Under the pieces are notes generated by a model, which was given only the letters and a program-made list of their open reading frames with translations, had not been told where the DNA came from and made no database searches. Of a DNA stretch of 64,000 nt, positions 46,641 to 58,929 are shown piece by piece (positions within the stretch are counted from its first letter, which is position 1; every line of letters begins with the position of its first letter). The position numbers and the translations under genes were made by a program. The stretch is taken from positions 36,457,705 to 36,521,704 of the forward strand of contig NC_052131.2 in NCBI RefSeq assembly GCF_016086655.4, written 5' to 3'. Origin of the DNA: Lepeophtheirus salmonis. Its lineage: Eukaryota > Arthropoda > Copepoda > Siphonostomatoida > Caligidae.

Positions 46641-46879
46641 TTTTTATATAGAACTTTTTTTTTGTGCAATTAAAATTTTCTAAAACTTCCTATATTGACT
46701 CAAATTTCCCTTGTCTCAAGCATCAAAAATTCAAATTTGACCAACTAGATTGTTGTAACTCAAAATCAACACTTCTGTAGAGTGGAAAAGATAAGTATTC
46801 GATCTCAGGCCGATTTTTATGTTTCTCAAATGACAAAGAAAAGAGCGTCTATAATTTTAATGGTAGATTTATTTTAACA

Positions 46880-47215
46880 GTGAGAGATGTTGTATGTAAG
46901 AGCAAAAAAGTGTTGTGAGGAAGAAGAATGCTGAGTCATGCCATTGTCAAGTATGTGAGTGGAAACATTATGCTAAGGAAGGGTTTCTCCGCTGAGAGGG
47001 AAGGACGACTTCACTGCACTGAAGGAAGGATGGACGTACCTTGAAAATCTTGGGAGACAAACAAGTGGATTGTGTAATGGATCTTCCAGCAAGTCAATGA
47101 TCCAAAACATACGACCAAAGCAACAAAAGAATGGCTCAAGAGGAAGCACATTAAGGTTATGTCCTATCCAGTCTCCGTACCTAAATCCCATATATAATCT
47201 TTGACACAGGGAAAA
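46880..47215 (+). pseudogene. Tc1-type transposase fragment with lost catalytic residues
   Basis: One frame reads VRKKNAES, GNIMLRKGFSAEREGRLHC and TEGRMD, then WIFQQVNDPKHTTKATKEWL and KRKHIKVMSYP. The usual Tc1 motif is FQQDNDPKHT, so the second catalytic Asp is now Val. After a one-base frameshift the third motif appears as QSPYLNPIYNL followed by stop, in place of QSPDLNPIENLW, so the catalytic Glu is also gone. No terminal repeats are seen. This is a true Tc1 (DD34E) rather than a mariner, distinct from the other families in the window. Confidence 0.8.
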
Positions 47216-47384
47216 ACTACAAATTGGCAAGGAATCAAATACTGATATTAGATGTAGGTGATTACCAATCCAGTGTATCTAAAATAGTAAGAATGTAAAG
47301 GTTAATTAGACTAACCTACTGTCTCTTAATTACAATAGAATGATGTACTTGGAAGTTCGTCATATATTATATTTTATACATATA

Positions 47385-48245
47385 CTGGGTGAAAACATGA
47401 AACTTAGACACTTGTAAAGAAAAAAGAAAATGGCGTGCCATACTTTAATTATCCATTTGACAAAAAATATTATTAATCTTTTTGTAATACATAGCCAATG
47501 TCAAATTGATTTATTCTATTCGGGTGCCATAACCCTGACAAATGGCGACACACCTCATGAAAAAAGAGGTGCAAGTATTGCAAATGAAGTTCGGATCTAG
47601 GGCCGCCCACTCCTCGTCGACGGAGGTCTATATGGTTTCAACGTGCGGGCGGTGGACGCTACAGGTCCTCCTCTCAATGTGTGGTCAGAAAGAAGAGATG
47701 AGGGGACAATATGGTGCCCACATTCTTTTGTCCAAGGAAGCAATGTTGTTAGCTCAAAAGGTCTGAGTAATTTCCGCAGTGTGAACGGTGCCTATTTTAC
47801 TGAACGACAACGTTGCCGTCGAAGAAGTTTGCCTAAGCCCAGGGGAGCAGGATGTGCATGGCTGCCGTGAGACTATAACCATATAGGAACCAGGTCAGAG
47901 ACACCACAATGCCGTAGGGTATGATGGGCTTTTTCCAGGCCCCTCCTTCCTCTCTATGGTCTCGTAGTAACTCTTTTTAACACTGTGCATAGATGGTCTT
48001 ATGAGCCATTCCTGTCAGCCTGGTCACTTCTGTTGGAGTGTGACCCACACAAAGAAGAGTTGATGGCCTTAGCCTTGAATCTCCCTGGGATGACAGTTCT
48101 CGTCCGATTTAAAAAAAATCATACAGCAGAAGGTGCTTAAAATACATGGCTACCTACACAATTACAGAGATCTTAGAATAAATGATTCACACAGAACATC
48201 TCAAGTCACTATAATAGGGGGTGTAAGTTTCAAGTTTCCACCCGG
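47385..48245 (-). mobile_element. Mariner-type element, family 5, complete ends
   Basis: TA-flanked inverted ends CTGGGTGAAAACATGAAACT and, from the right, CCGGGTGGAAACTTGAAACT bound 861 bp. The minus strand has an N-terminal LGVTPTEVTRLTGMAHKTIY helix-turn-helix and a later WAPYCPPHLSPSDHTL-like piece resembling PPSSPDLNPLD. Frameshifts are frequent. Internal GC content is clearly higher than the surroundings. Short plus-strand frames at 47542 and 47643 are shadows. Confidence 0.75.
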
Positions 48246-48249
48246 TATT

Positions 48250-50800
48250 AATAATCAGTAACATACAATATATATATATATTATATTGTTTAGTATTGAA
48301 TTTCAAAAGAAACAGAAAAGAAAAAACAACAGCAACTCTGTTCAAAGAAATTTAAAATTAATATAAGATGCATAAAAGACGTATGCAAATGCTTACCCCT
48401 TTTTTCTTTTACAGGAGTGCTTTTTAATTAGATACTCTAAGAGCACGATGCATGGAGAGAATTAGTTATGCTCTACTAATAAAAAAAATTGTTTTTTTTT
48501 TTCAAGAAGGTAAGAGTTAAGATGGATGTTAATATCCACGTGTTATATATTACTTATAATAAATACGTGTACTTCATTTCTTAGAATAAAGCATTAATTA
48601 AAACAGGTCCAAGTTAACAAGGGAGAAACAGACATAAATGTTTAATAATTAAATCTTTCAAATGAATAAAAGAGACGATTGATTTTGCAATTTTTGTTGT
48701 AGATATATACAAAAATGATTGTCACCAGATAATTTAAAAGTTGAATGAACTTGCTAAAAATGTAACATATATATATATATATAGGAAGAAGTGTTTTGAG
48801 GTCAACTTGCTTAGGGATTTAATTTCCTTCCTAATTATGTATTTATTATAACACATTACATGACCTATTTAATTATTAAAAAATAATAATTACAGGAATG
48901 ACTCTAGATAGATTGGTAGTGTATATTACATAATTGTAATTAAAATACAATTATGTAATATACTTTTGTCATATTGACCTTTTAAATAGAGGTTTAATCA
49001 TTTGATTTGCCTACATAAACTTATTGGAAAGGCGAAGGATTTACTATTTGATTGATTAAAAATCCGACTATTCTTTGTAGTCAGTAAACTTATTGATGTT
49101 CATACTAATGGAAGTACCCGGAAATGCTTGGAGTTATTTATAAAACCATTATATCAACATTGATCGTGTAGTCAAATAGAAAAGTTTTGAAGGCTGCAAT
49201 GAAATCCTTAGCATAAAATCTTCCCAGAAAATTCCCCGTAATAAAAGTTGTTTTTTAACCATAAGACAACAAACTCTTTCAAAACAGTCTTGTATCATTA
49301 CAAAATAGATGACAATTTATATGGATGAATTCAAGGTAGCTTTAATCAACTTAGCTGGAAAGTGAACTCCGCCATTTGTATCCATCAACTCGTCGTCAAC
49401 AGATTGATATTTTCTTCAGCACCCAGGTATTTAGTATAAAAGATCTTCAATTGATAAATTACTTTTTACTAGCATTGCTATTTTCATGTAACCATCTAAG
49501 ATCTTTATTGCTCAGAGCAGAAAAAATAACTTCTTTTGAAGTTCTACCCAAGAAGAACATTTATTTTCAAAATCCAATTACTCTATTGTGGAATTCTACA
49601 AGGATCTATCCTATTTTTTTTTTAAATATATTCTAAATTATTGAAATTTTTAAATATTTTTAATATATTTGATGCAAAATTATTATATTTTTTTGGATCA
49701 AGTTGTCATTCGTAGTTCTAAGACATTTTGCACACACTCAAAAAGGAGGTGACGACAAATTTCCGGATAGGCCAGAATTGCTTTATTAATATACTAGACT
49801 AGAGTAGGTTTGACCGGCGTTCCCTGGTACATTAAGGAATAAAAATAAATTAAGAATTCTTCTGTTTAATGTAAAACAAAAAGTAAAGACCGTCAAAATT
49901 TGAATAATTATTCTCGCTGTATGTTAGTGGTGGCATGTATCTTGGCACCCTTTTTTTATAAGGAGATGGATTAGATATATCTGGCATTGCCCGGGACATT
50001 AACAAATTAAAATTAGTTATTACTCTTCTGTTTTTTTAAAGGAGATTATAAGGGTTTAGAGAAAACAAAATTCGGAATGAACTAGTGTTAAAATCCTTTG
50101 TCTGATTATTTCCTTTTTCCCTTCATTTAAGTCTTAAAAAAGTGTGTAATGGTTCATACCAAAATACAAAAAGACTCATTCTTAAAATTTTATTGTCTTT
50201 GTTTTTGTTTTTTTTCATGAAAATGTCGTTTGTAAGCCAAAAAAACTCGTTTTTAGAAAAATGCTATCTTAATGTCGTCATGGTCTGAAAGCCCCAAAAA
50301 AAATGTTACTAGAAACATCTCTTGATCATTTAGAACCTAGAGAAAATTTTTAAAGAAAATCCATTCATTGGTTAGGCCATGATTCTCAAACACACACAAT
50401 GATTTTGATATTCCTATTATTAGAGAGAGCTTGCAACATTTTTTTATCTTTTGGTTCAATAATCCGGAGCTGGTTCGACTTAAAGCTATAAGTCAAATGG
50501 GAAACCGAGGCATATGATATTTGTACAATTAATGTTTTTAGGAAACTATTTTTCCATGTAGAAGCATTGAATATTATTACAAAATACACTATCTCTATAA
50601 ATTTGCATTTTTAACTGAATTAACTATATTAATTTTATATAAAATGATTTAATGGCGTCATTACCTGTGTTATCGTTAGAAAGTGACATCTTGCGGGGGA
50701 AAAAATATTAATATAGCTTTGAGCCTAATCAAGTTAACATGCACTTTATATATTTTTGTTTTAAATCTTTAGTTAGACATAGCCACTCAAAAACTCAACA
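48250..50800. other. Gene-free AT-rich stretch with a hairpin
   Basis: A (TA)n run at 48767-48783 and a perfect hairpin at 48921-48963 are the only features seen. An open 86-codon frame at 49376 has no domain. Confidence 0.4.
48921..48963. repeat. Perfect 18-bp stem with a 7-base loop
   Basis: GTATATTACATAATTGTA, then ATTAAAA, then the exact reverse complement of the first word. It lies in otherwise featureless AT-rich DNA. Confidence 0.85.
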
Positions 50801-50805
50801 AGACA

Positions 50806-51716
50806 CAGGGGCGTCAGCAGAGGTGGACTGGAGGGGTTGTAGCCCCCCCACCCAAATAGTTGTTTTTTATTATTAATTTTCTATGAATAGCTATTGATTT
50901 TTGAAATTTATTTCTAAAAAATTTAATATTTATATTTTTTTCGTTCAACAAACTTAATTTTTCAAATTTGTTTAGAAATTAGTTAATTTTTTGCGAATAG
51001 CTATTGATTTTTGGAATTTTTTGTGAACCGCTGTAGATTTTTGAAATTTCTTTCATTAGAAATTAAAAATATTAGTTCATTTTTGAATAAAATCACTTTT
51101 TTATGAATAGCAATGGATTTTGAATATTTATTAAGAAATTATATATTTGAAATTTAATTTCTGAAATTTTTCGTGAATAGCTATGAATATTTAAAAATAA
51201 TTAATATTTGGATTTTTTTTTCAGCAAATTTAATTTTAATTTTTCAATTTCGTTTCCAAATTTTTTAGAATAGTTGTGACTTTTTGGAATTTTTTATGAA
51301 CAGCTGTAGATTTTTGAAATTTTTTCCAAAAACTTTTAATATTAGAAATTTCAAGTATTAATTTATTTTCCAATAAAATCAATTTTGTATGAATAGATAA
51401 GAATTTTTGAAATTTTTGGTAAATAGCTATGAAAATATAAAAAATAAAATATTTTAGGATTTTTTTTCAGCAAATTTTATTTTTCTAAATTATTTAATGT
51501 TTAGTGAATAATTGTGGATTTTTCAAATCTTTAGCGAACATATGTAAATTTTTGAAATGTGTTATCAAAAAATTATATTTTTCAATTTTAATTTTGAAAC
51601 TTTTTAACATAATTTTTGAAATTTTTGGTGTTTTTTATTAATTTCATTTTTTTTTAATTTACCCCCCCTCCACCCCCATCCCTCCCAAAAAAAATATAAT
51701 TCTGAGGACGCCCCTG
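50806..51716 (+). mobile_element. AT-rich CAGGGG-end element, complete reference copy (911 bp)
   Basis: Left end CAGGGGCGTCAGCAG, followed by GGAGGGGTTGTAGCCCCCCC; right end CTGAGGACGCCCCTG. The outermost bases form inverted repeats of 10 bp with weaker match inward. The interior is about 800 bp of degenerate T-rich units with GTGAATAGCTATGGATTTTT then GAAATTTTTTCCAAAAA. There is no coding frame. CAGGGG-type ends recall hAT elements, but no clean 8-bp target duplication is visible (ACAAGACA left, CAACAACG right). Confidence 0.8.
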
Positions 51717-51719
51717 CAA

Positions 51720-52430
51720 CAACGTAGGTTTGGCATTCTTTAAATTTATTTAAACATTCTACAAGTCAGTTGTTTTTTGCAACATGTAATTGAATATAAT
51801 CCTGTCCAATGTTACAGCTGTCCATATAAACGGGAATAATGGTTACACAGTTAAAATCGGTCTACTAAGGATATTTCATGTCAGTCTCTAAAATAGAAAT
51901 ATTATATACTAGATTATTTTTTTACATTACATTTGTGAGATCTGGATGAATAACTAAAGCTCAATGCATGCATCTTACTTATCTTTATCTATACATGAAT
52001 TCTGATTGCGTGTTGCATTAATATTTCTTGCTTTTTTGTTTTTGACATGTTTTGATAGCATATAATTTTGGCTCTTAACAAAAGTTAATACTCAACTTGT
52101 TATTCAAAAAATACATGCTAAGTATATTCTAACCCCCTAGGTGTATGATAAAATACATATTTTTTCAATATTTGATGAAATAATTTTTTTTGTGTATATT
52201 AATGAGATCCATTAACTCCAAAGGAGTTGAATATTCCTAATACTATGATTATATTAAAATAATATTTTAGAGATATGCAAAAATTAAATGGATGTTTAAT
52301 GCAAAGGATATTTAGTATTACAATATTTTTATCTTTTTTCAGCTATCGTAGTCAAATTTATTTTTATTGTACCTATGACCGCATGTTATTGAAATATACC
52401 TATAGTGTATAGGGTGATTAAAAGCCCCAT
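51720..52430. other. Gene-free AT-rich stretch
   Basis: No coding frame or repeat is recognised. Confidence 0.4.
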
Positions 52431-52436
52431 GTACAT

Positions 52437-52635
52437 GGTTGATATTATGTAGAGATACGCTTAATTTAAACTGAATAAATTGGAAATTTATTCGTCAATT
52501 GTCTTCAAACTCGGGGAAAGATAGGTTTTTTGACTCAAGATTCCGTATGTAAAGTTTCAACTCAATAATAAAACAAAAGAAACGAGAAAGATTAAAATGG
52601 AACAACAAAGAAGTTACATTTTGAAGACTTCTGGA
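52437..52635 (+). mobile_element. Mariner family 1, 5' leader fragment
   Basis: From TGGTTGATATTATG onward it matches the first 200 bp of the 2015 copy: GAAATTTATTCGTCAATTGT, CTTCAAACTC, then GACTCAAGATTCC. The rest is missing. Confidence 0.7.
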
Positions 52636-52744
52636 TAAGAAAGTGTTACATTGGGCCATTAAGTGTATAACTTACAAAAATCAATAACATCATTGTCAAC
52701 TTATTTTTAGTTGTAAAGGAAATATTTTACATTAGAAATAACTG

Positions 52745-54455
52745 TCGGGCTGGAATGTTTGGGCCTGGGGCTTTTTGGGATTGGTAAAATGAGGTTCCAA
52801 TGGTGGGCTTTCGGGCTCGCACCGGAACCGAATCCACCTCTAGTTCATATTTCATTTTTTGATGTTTTTTTAATAGAAAAATATGATTTATTTCCATCCT
52901 TTTTTCTTAAAAAAGGCCAATTTAAGAAAAAAACAAAAAATAAGTTCATAGTTTTTTTTATATAATAAAAAAATTATTTCTCTGTGTATATATTTAAATG
53001 TTTATAAAATTATATCCAGGACGAACCTCCCAGTCAAGACCGGCTTTTTAGGAAAAGACTTTCCGAAAAAAAACCCTGATATAATAAACAATGTTGGGGT
53101 TATGTACGGAGATTCTAGGCCGTTCTTCCAAAGTTTACATGTAAGATGTAAAGCTTCAAAATTAATGCTTGTTTATGAAATGGAACATGTGGTATTGTAC
53201 TTATTGAATGAGTTATTATATGCTAATGATTTAAATATATTTAGCTCTCATGAGTATATATTGGAATAAATTAATTGTATCATATTTTGCGTTAAAGCCG
53301 AGGTTTGGCCTGGAACCCAATATTTCATACCCTGACTTAGCACGACCCCCAATGTTTCCTAGTCTGATCTACCTCTAATATAAATGATACAATTTATTTT
53401 AAAAAGCCTTAAGAAGACTTTGCCTTTCCAAAAAAAAGTTATTTGAAAAAGAGGCCCCCACATTTATCTTTACCCCGGACACTGCTCACGCAAAAATCAG
53501 CTCTGATTTATGTGTTGTTAGCTATTAGAAAAGTATACAATACACACATAAAAACGCCCTAATCATCAAGTTCTTATCTGAGTCATTTTATTCGTATATT
53601 GAACTTCAATTTAATCAACTACCTTATGTAATACATCAAGCTATGTATACCTATGTATATGATAAATTATGTTTGAGAGCTGTATTGTTACTTTATGCAT
53701 TCTTTGCATTTGAAAATGTTAATTACAATACAAAATACATATTATAATTAGTTTCAAAGTATTGCAACTTAAAAGTGACATAAAATATAGACCCTCAAGA
53801 AGTTATTTCAAAAGATGCAAAGAGTTTGTAAATAAGATTTATTATTGAGCCTACTCAGAAGCTCAAAATTTCCATCAATTATCAAGTTTTTTCTTTACTA
53901 AAGATATTTTATCGCAAGTTGTTCAAGGGTTAGATTGTATTAGTTTGCCTAGTCGTTGGAGACAACGACCGCAGAAAGTCGAAATTCAATTATTGCAACC
54001 TTTTAATAATAATGAAATATTTTTTTGGCTGTAAAAGTGAAGATGAAAAGATTACTTCAGCTCCGATTTACAACAAAGACATAACGAGAGGATGTGGCAG
54101 TTTATACCGTAGCCATTTTGGGTGAGTCAGTGAACGAGTTCCTAATAATTATTAATGGGTCCAGCTGTGTCAACTTTATAGGCTCTCTAAAGCTATGTTC
54201 ATAGGAACCAGGTGTCCTTATTTTGCCAAATCAAATTTTGTTGCAATGTATATCTTACTGGATCTCGAATATAATATATAATTTTGACTTTCCTCTGGAA
54301 CTGACCAACGGAGGTAATAATATATTCGTTGAGGAACTTATCCCTACTATTTATCAGTAGAAAAAGAACTAGGTTCAATATCGAGTCCCAAGACGATCCA
54401 TTTCTTTGCAATAGTACCCACATTTTTTTATTGTTTTTAACTGTTCCAATCGATC
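52745..54455. other. Repeat-like intergenic DNA
   Basis: A GC-richer patch at 52747-52845 has GGGCTGGAATGTTTGGGCCT and similar words, echoed weakly near 53290 (GGTTTGGCCTGGAACCC). At 53960-54010 a block with CAATTATTGCAACCTTTTAA matches one at 56540. No gene is supported. Confidence 0.4.
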
Positions 54456-54459
54456 ATGG

Positions 54460-55079
54460 GATCCTGGTCCACTCCTTCTCGATGGAAGCCTCTATAGACT
54501 GGACACTCCTTTGAGAAGTAAAACGCACCCTCTCCTCCAAATCCTCCTCGATAAACTATTCATAGGGCTTCACGTCTGGAGAGGAAGGCAGCCACATTTT
54601 GAGATCCTAAAAGTCCAGAAAGTTCTCTCTCAGGAAGGTAATGACTCGGAGCTCTCTATTGAGTGAAAATAAAGTTGTCGCCAAAATTTTATCTGGCCTA
54701 AAGTAACACTTTCTCATTCAGAAGTTCGATGTAATCATCTGCATTGAGCCACTCCTTCCCTTCCACAAACAATGGGACCTAGGCCATGCTTCCGACTGTT
54801 TTTTGTTTGTTCTGAAGACATGTCTCACTGATTCTGACCAGAGATTCTTAGATATAGCCATGAGGGGCATGCCACGTGGGAGAAGCTTCAGAATTTATCT
54901 CCGTTATCCCTCCATTTTACTCGTTCACGTTTGTTTTGTAGGTTTTAATTGAGCCGAAACTTTACATAAAGAATCTTGAGTCACAAAACTTATATTTTGC
55001 TGAGTTTGAAGACAATCGACGAATAAATGAATGATTTATTAAAATTGAAAATGAAATGTTCCACTAGATAAGATGGACC
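54460..55079 (-). mobile_element. Mariner family 1, one end present
   Basis: Right end GGTCCATCTTATCTAGTGGA (minus strand) with the family leader (GAATAAATTCATTCG-type, AACTCAGCAAAATATAAG), then a worn transposase region shared with 23920-24645, including ACGTCTGGAGAGGA and TGGTCCACTCC. The 3' end is truncated near 54460. Confidence 0.7.
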
Positions 55080-55084
55080 ACGTA

Positions 55085-55970
55085 TTTAGGGAATATTAAA
55101 ACACTTTTTACATCTAATTCATTTTGGAATGTTGTTTACAATACCTCAACTTTATTTTTAATGAGTGAGCTTGAATTTATACAAATGGGATGAACTGGGA
55201 GCAAAATAATCAATAATTCATTTGGCAAAAGTTAATTCAAAAACAATAGGAAAGGGATTGCCTTATAAAAAAAGGTTCCAAAAAATTACTTTTCTCAAAA
55301 TCAGTTCTTATTTAATATCTCAAAGAACAGTCGACAAAAATTGACATCATCTTATATAAATTTGCAGATCTGAGTTTGTTTTATTTATTTATTTTTTTCT
55401 TTTCATTCATGGAAACAAAATCGGTGGAACAGAGGAGTCTGAAATTTAGCAAGTAGAATATAAAGTAACCATGCACCTTCTTATGACTTTTGTGCCTGCG
55501 AGGTCATTAAGAGGCTGTTTTTGACTGAAAATGAATGAATTTACCTCATTTCCATTCTTTCTTTCTCCTTCCGTCTCTTTCTACATCTCTCTCTCTCTCT
55601 GTAACTTGTCTGTGTCCTTCATTCTTTGTTTCTATTCCCTCTATTCAGTCCTATAACGTGAGCACCCTCTGTTAGTAATAATATATAATCGATATATCAA
55701 TTTTGTGACTACATATTTTTTGACGTTTGGGGAAAAAGGCATGTTGCCACTACCTTTGATCCCCCTCTACACTCGATCCTTTCATTTCCTTATTCAAAAC
55801 CTTTTTTATGAAATATTCCGAATTATACATCTTTATGCAGGCTAAGCTTATATGTATGTATTTTATTATATTTGCCTGACACCTATTTGACAGGAACATC
55901 CAATTTCCACATTTTGAATACGTATGTAATGTACATGCTAACATAATATCAATCAGAACAAAACGTATAA
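55085..55970. other. Gene-free stretch with a pyrimidine tract
   Basis: A C/T-rich tract with (CT)n runs at about 55552-55650 is the only notable feature; no coding is supported. Confidence 0.45.
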
Positions 55971-55974
55971 TAAT

Positions 55975-57261
55975 AGTTTGGGGAATAAGTAATTTCATAT
56001 TTTTTGCTTTATTTCAATGCATTGTTGTAAGTGTTAGAGTCATCCAATTTAAGCCAAGTAAACACTGTTTTGTTTGATAACTTGTTGTCAACGAGAATCC
56101 AACTTCATAATACCCTTATCGTAGTACCCTTATCCCTATTGCCAAAAAACTCTAGCAACAAATTTTCATAGGCCTCTATTGAGGCAAAATTCATATCTCC
56201 AAGCACGTTGGCCAAGGATAGGAACAGGTGTCAGTTCGGGACTGTAGGGTGGATGGATAACAACATCCCGTCCGAGCTTATCGTGCGTCATCAAAGATGA
56301 ATGCGGCCCGGTGTTATCTTTATGATATTTTGTTGTCTCTATTCACCAATCCCGGGTGCTTCTGTTCGATCGACAGCTTCAAACGTCCGAGTTGTTCACA
56401 GTAAAGGGCAGAATTTTTGTGAAAATTTATTTATTTTTAATTAAAAATTCACAACCACTCTCCTACACGAACCGAAAGAGGGGACACTTTAGAAGTTTGC
56501 CCAGACGTCAAACTTGATCTTGTAATTAGCGACAGCAGAAATTTGATATTCAATTATTGCAACGTTTAAATATTAAGGAAATAACCTTGAGAAGCAATTA
56601 ATATATTATTGCGGTTGAAGTAGGAGGAATGGGCGCTCGACTTCTTGGAGATATTCGGCCAATTAGTACAATGGAGGATTATGAAATTAGATTGAAGGTG
56701 TTATTATGTTGACAAAGTTATGAGACCTCTCTTATAGAGTATACAAAGGGAGGGGGCTCGGAGTCGATCCATAGACGGAGGAGATCACATCGCAGAAATA
56801 GTGGTAGTAGTTTTAATAATGAGATGTGATCTCCTCCGGCCACATTTCTCACTCCACGGATCAACTCCTTGTCACTTTCCTACAACTCAAATAATACATT
56901 TTTTGCTGTGCTTCATTTAGCAAGTATTTCTTTATTAATAAAAGGTTCCCATAATTGAATTTAAACTTTGTATTGACGCTTTCTCCCATTTGAAATGGGC
57001 CGAGAAAGTATAACGTGCGGGCAAAGTTATACAGTGTACTCGAAAAGGATTAACAGTGTAAAATATGGCGAATTTCTCCATACTCGTTGCACGATAATTC
57101 AATACTGAACCGGCCTAATGCAATACTGTCAAAAAAGTTTGTAGTATTCACTCACACCTTTACATCGCCTTATCGTATGATCCGATGTGTCCAATAATGA
57201 CCAAGATTTACTTGGTTAAAAATAGGGAGATAAATACGAAATTACTTTTTGCCCAACCTAA
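55975..57261 (-). mobile_element. Irritans-type mariner with both ends and a foreign centre
   Basis: The right end, read inward, is TTAGGTTGGGCAAAAAGTAA, the classic mariner irritans terminal repeat; the left end TTTGGGGAATAAGTAATTTC is its partner. The minus-strand N-terminal region (57040-57090) and the region around the second catalytic motif (56330-56410) are recognisable, but about 515 bp between (56420-56935) are unrelated and hold a perfect inverted repeat. The 1287-bp length equals a full mariner only by coincidence, since coding has been replaced. The transposase is dead. Confidence 0.8.
56420..56935. repeat. Insert in mariner containing a perfect 16-bp inverted repeat
   Basis: CGGAGGAGATCACATC is followed, 31 bases on, by its exact reverse complement (about 56779-56841). 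A block with TTCAATTATTGCAACGTTTA is shared with 53985. Ends and class are not determined. Confidence 0.55.
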
Positions 57262-57264
57262 TAT

Positions 57265-58135
57265 ATGTATATCAATAATGCACTTAATTTTTACATACAC
57301 ATTCATTATAAGGACTAGGCTATATAATATGTACAATTATTGCGTATATGATGAACAGGTGAATATGAGTCGATCCCTCTTAAGGAGGGTTAGCATGAAT
57401 ATGTTTATATTCAATCATTTTAAATCAAGAGAGAGAGAGAGGGGGGGAGACTCAATGTAGGGCATGCATTGATATAAATAATTAAGGTTACCTATTATTT
57501 TATAATTAATAGATTACATTTTAACAAAATCTTTAAATAATTATCAAGTATCGTGACACACAGCTTGACCGTTGAAATGCAATTTGACAATTCCTCAAAA
57601 AAAAATAACTTATCGAGAATTCATGCATAAAAATGTTTAAATATTACAACCCATAAAAGACAATTACAATGAAAATTTTTTGAATCTTCTTATAGGTATG
57701 AAGTCAAAATTGTGTTCAGACATAAATCATTGTCAGTATGACTTTAGTCATTTTATTGATGTAGTTAAAAATAATTAAGTAATGGTGATAAAAAAAATAT
57801 TTTGATCTCGATGAAAAGCCATATTATTTGATTGATAGGTAGTTTTTGATTCCTTGGACTTTGAATTACTTAGTCTTATTACATGGACTTTAGTTATTAA
57901 TCAATTATATTAATAAGCTTTGGTTTCTCTCTCAATATATCCAAGGTCAATATATTTTATCGATATACCTACATATATACCAAAGCACTTAATTTAGTGT
58001 TGTGTTTAATCTAATTACTTAAACATTAGTTTTGATCACGAGATCAATACCTTGAGGGATTGGCCCCCAGAGAAGACCATCAAAATATTTATTTAATACA
58101 AGATTGATTTGGAGAATTACATTACTAATAACTAC
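57265..58135. other. Gene-free AT-rich stretch
   Basis: A short (GA)n-G run lies at 57429-57448. Nothing else is recognised. Confidence 0.4.
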
Positions 58136-58136
58136 T

Positions 58137-58250
58137 GTTGTGTGAGTATTTACTTATACGGTCCATACCAGTCTGAGGAACGATCCCATCAGTCCTATTC
58201 CATAATACTGACAGTCCTTCGAACTGTCAGTATTAGAACGGATTTAAAAA
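58137..58250. repeat. GGTC-type relic with perfect hairpin
   Basis: Shares TACGGTCCATACCAGTCTGA-type words with 44870. TAATACTGACAGT (58203-58215), a 7-base loop and the exact reverse complement (58223-58235) form a 13-bp stem. Confidence 0.6.
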
Positions 58251-58254
58251 AGAT

Positions 58255-58740
58255 GAAATAAAGTTAAGAATCGTCATAAAATATATATGCAATTTATTCT
58301 TGCAGAATTCATCTTGTGAATTCATTGAGGTTAGTTAAAAAGTAATACGTCATAATCAAAGCTCCCCCTGGCGGTTAAAAAAATATATTGTTGTAGTGGA
58401 GTAAATTTGTTTGGACACTTACTTTTAGATTTGGTCTTAAGGGAAACCTATGTCACCTTTTTACCTCCATTACTCAATTTCCAATCTGAATAAGGTTATC
58501 CACCCTAGATTTTTTTTTTCAGCCAAGAAATTTAATGACGTTTTTTTGTATAAAAGACAGCTTTTTTGTTGCAATTAAGTTTTATTATTTTTTTTTTTTT
58601 TTACTTTTTTAACTTATTACTCCTCATAAAGAGCTCCAGCTTATGGTCAAGGCTGAGCAAACTTTTTAGTGACAGGTCATCATTAAAGATATTATCATTT
58701 AATTTGTAAAAAAACCAAAATGTAATATTTATTTGAAAAA
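58255..58740. other. Gene-free AT-rich stretch
   Basis: Poly-T runs at 58508 and 58588; no coding. Confidence 0.4.
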
Positions 58741-58744
58741 TCAT

Positions 58745-58924
58745 GAACAACAACTACGTTCACATGACATTTTCTCGACTTGTACATTAGCTAGAAAGTT
58801 TAGGTATATTTTGTTACGTAACTAATTATTTATGTTTTAATAAATCGAAGTATGAATTAATTTAAACCACTCAACCTTCAATAACTATTGAATGAGTAAC
58901 TGTTCGGATTTCAATGGATCACTT
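58745..58924 (-). mobile_element. Mariner family 2, 5' end fragment
   Basis: On the minus strand it starts AGTGATCCATTGAAATC, then ATTGAAGGTTGAGTGGTTTA and TGTACAAGTCGAGAAAAT, matching the first 190 bp of the 39936 copy. The remainder is lost. Confidence 0.7.
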
Positions 58925-58929
58925 AATAT

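Noticed and set aside
55552..55650. Pyrimidine tract as a splice acceptor of a real exon
   Set aside because: No coding frame with domain content follows an AG here, and no matching donor is seen.
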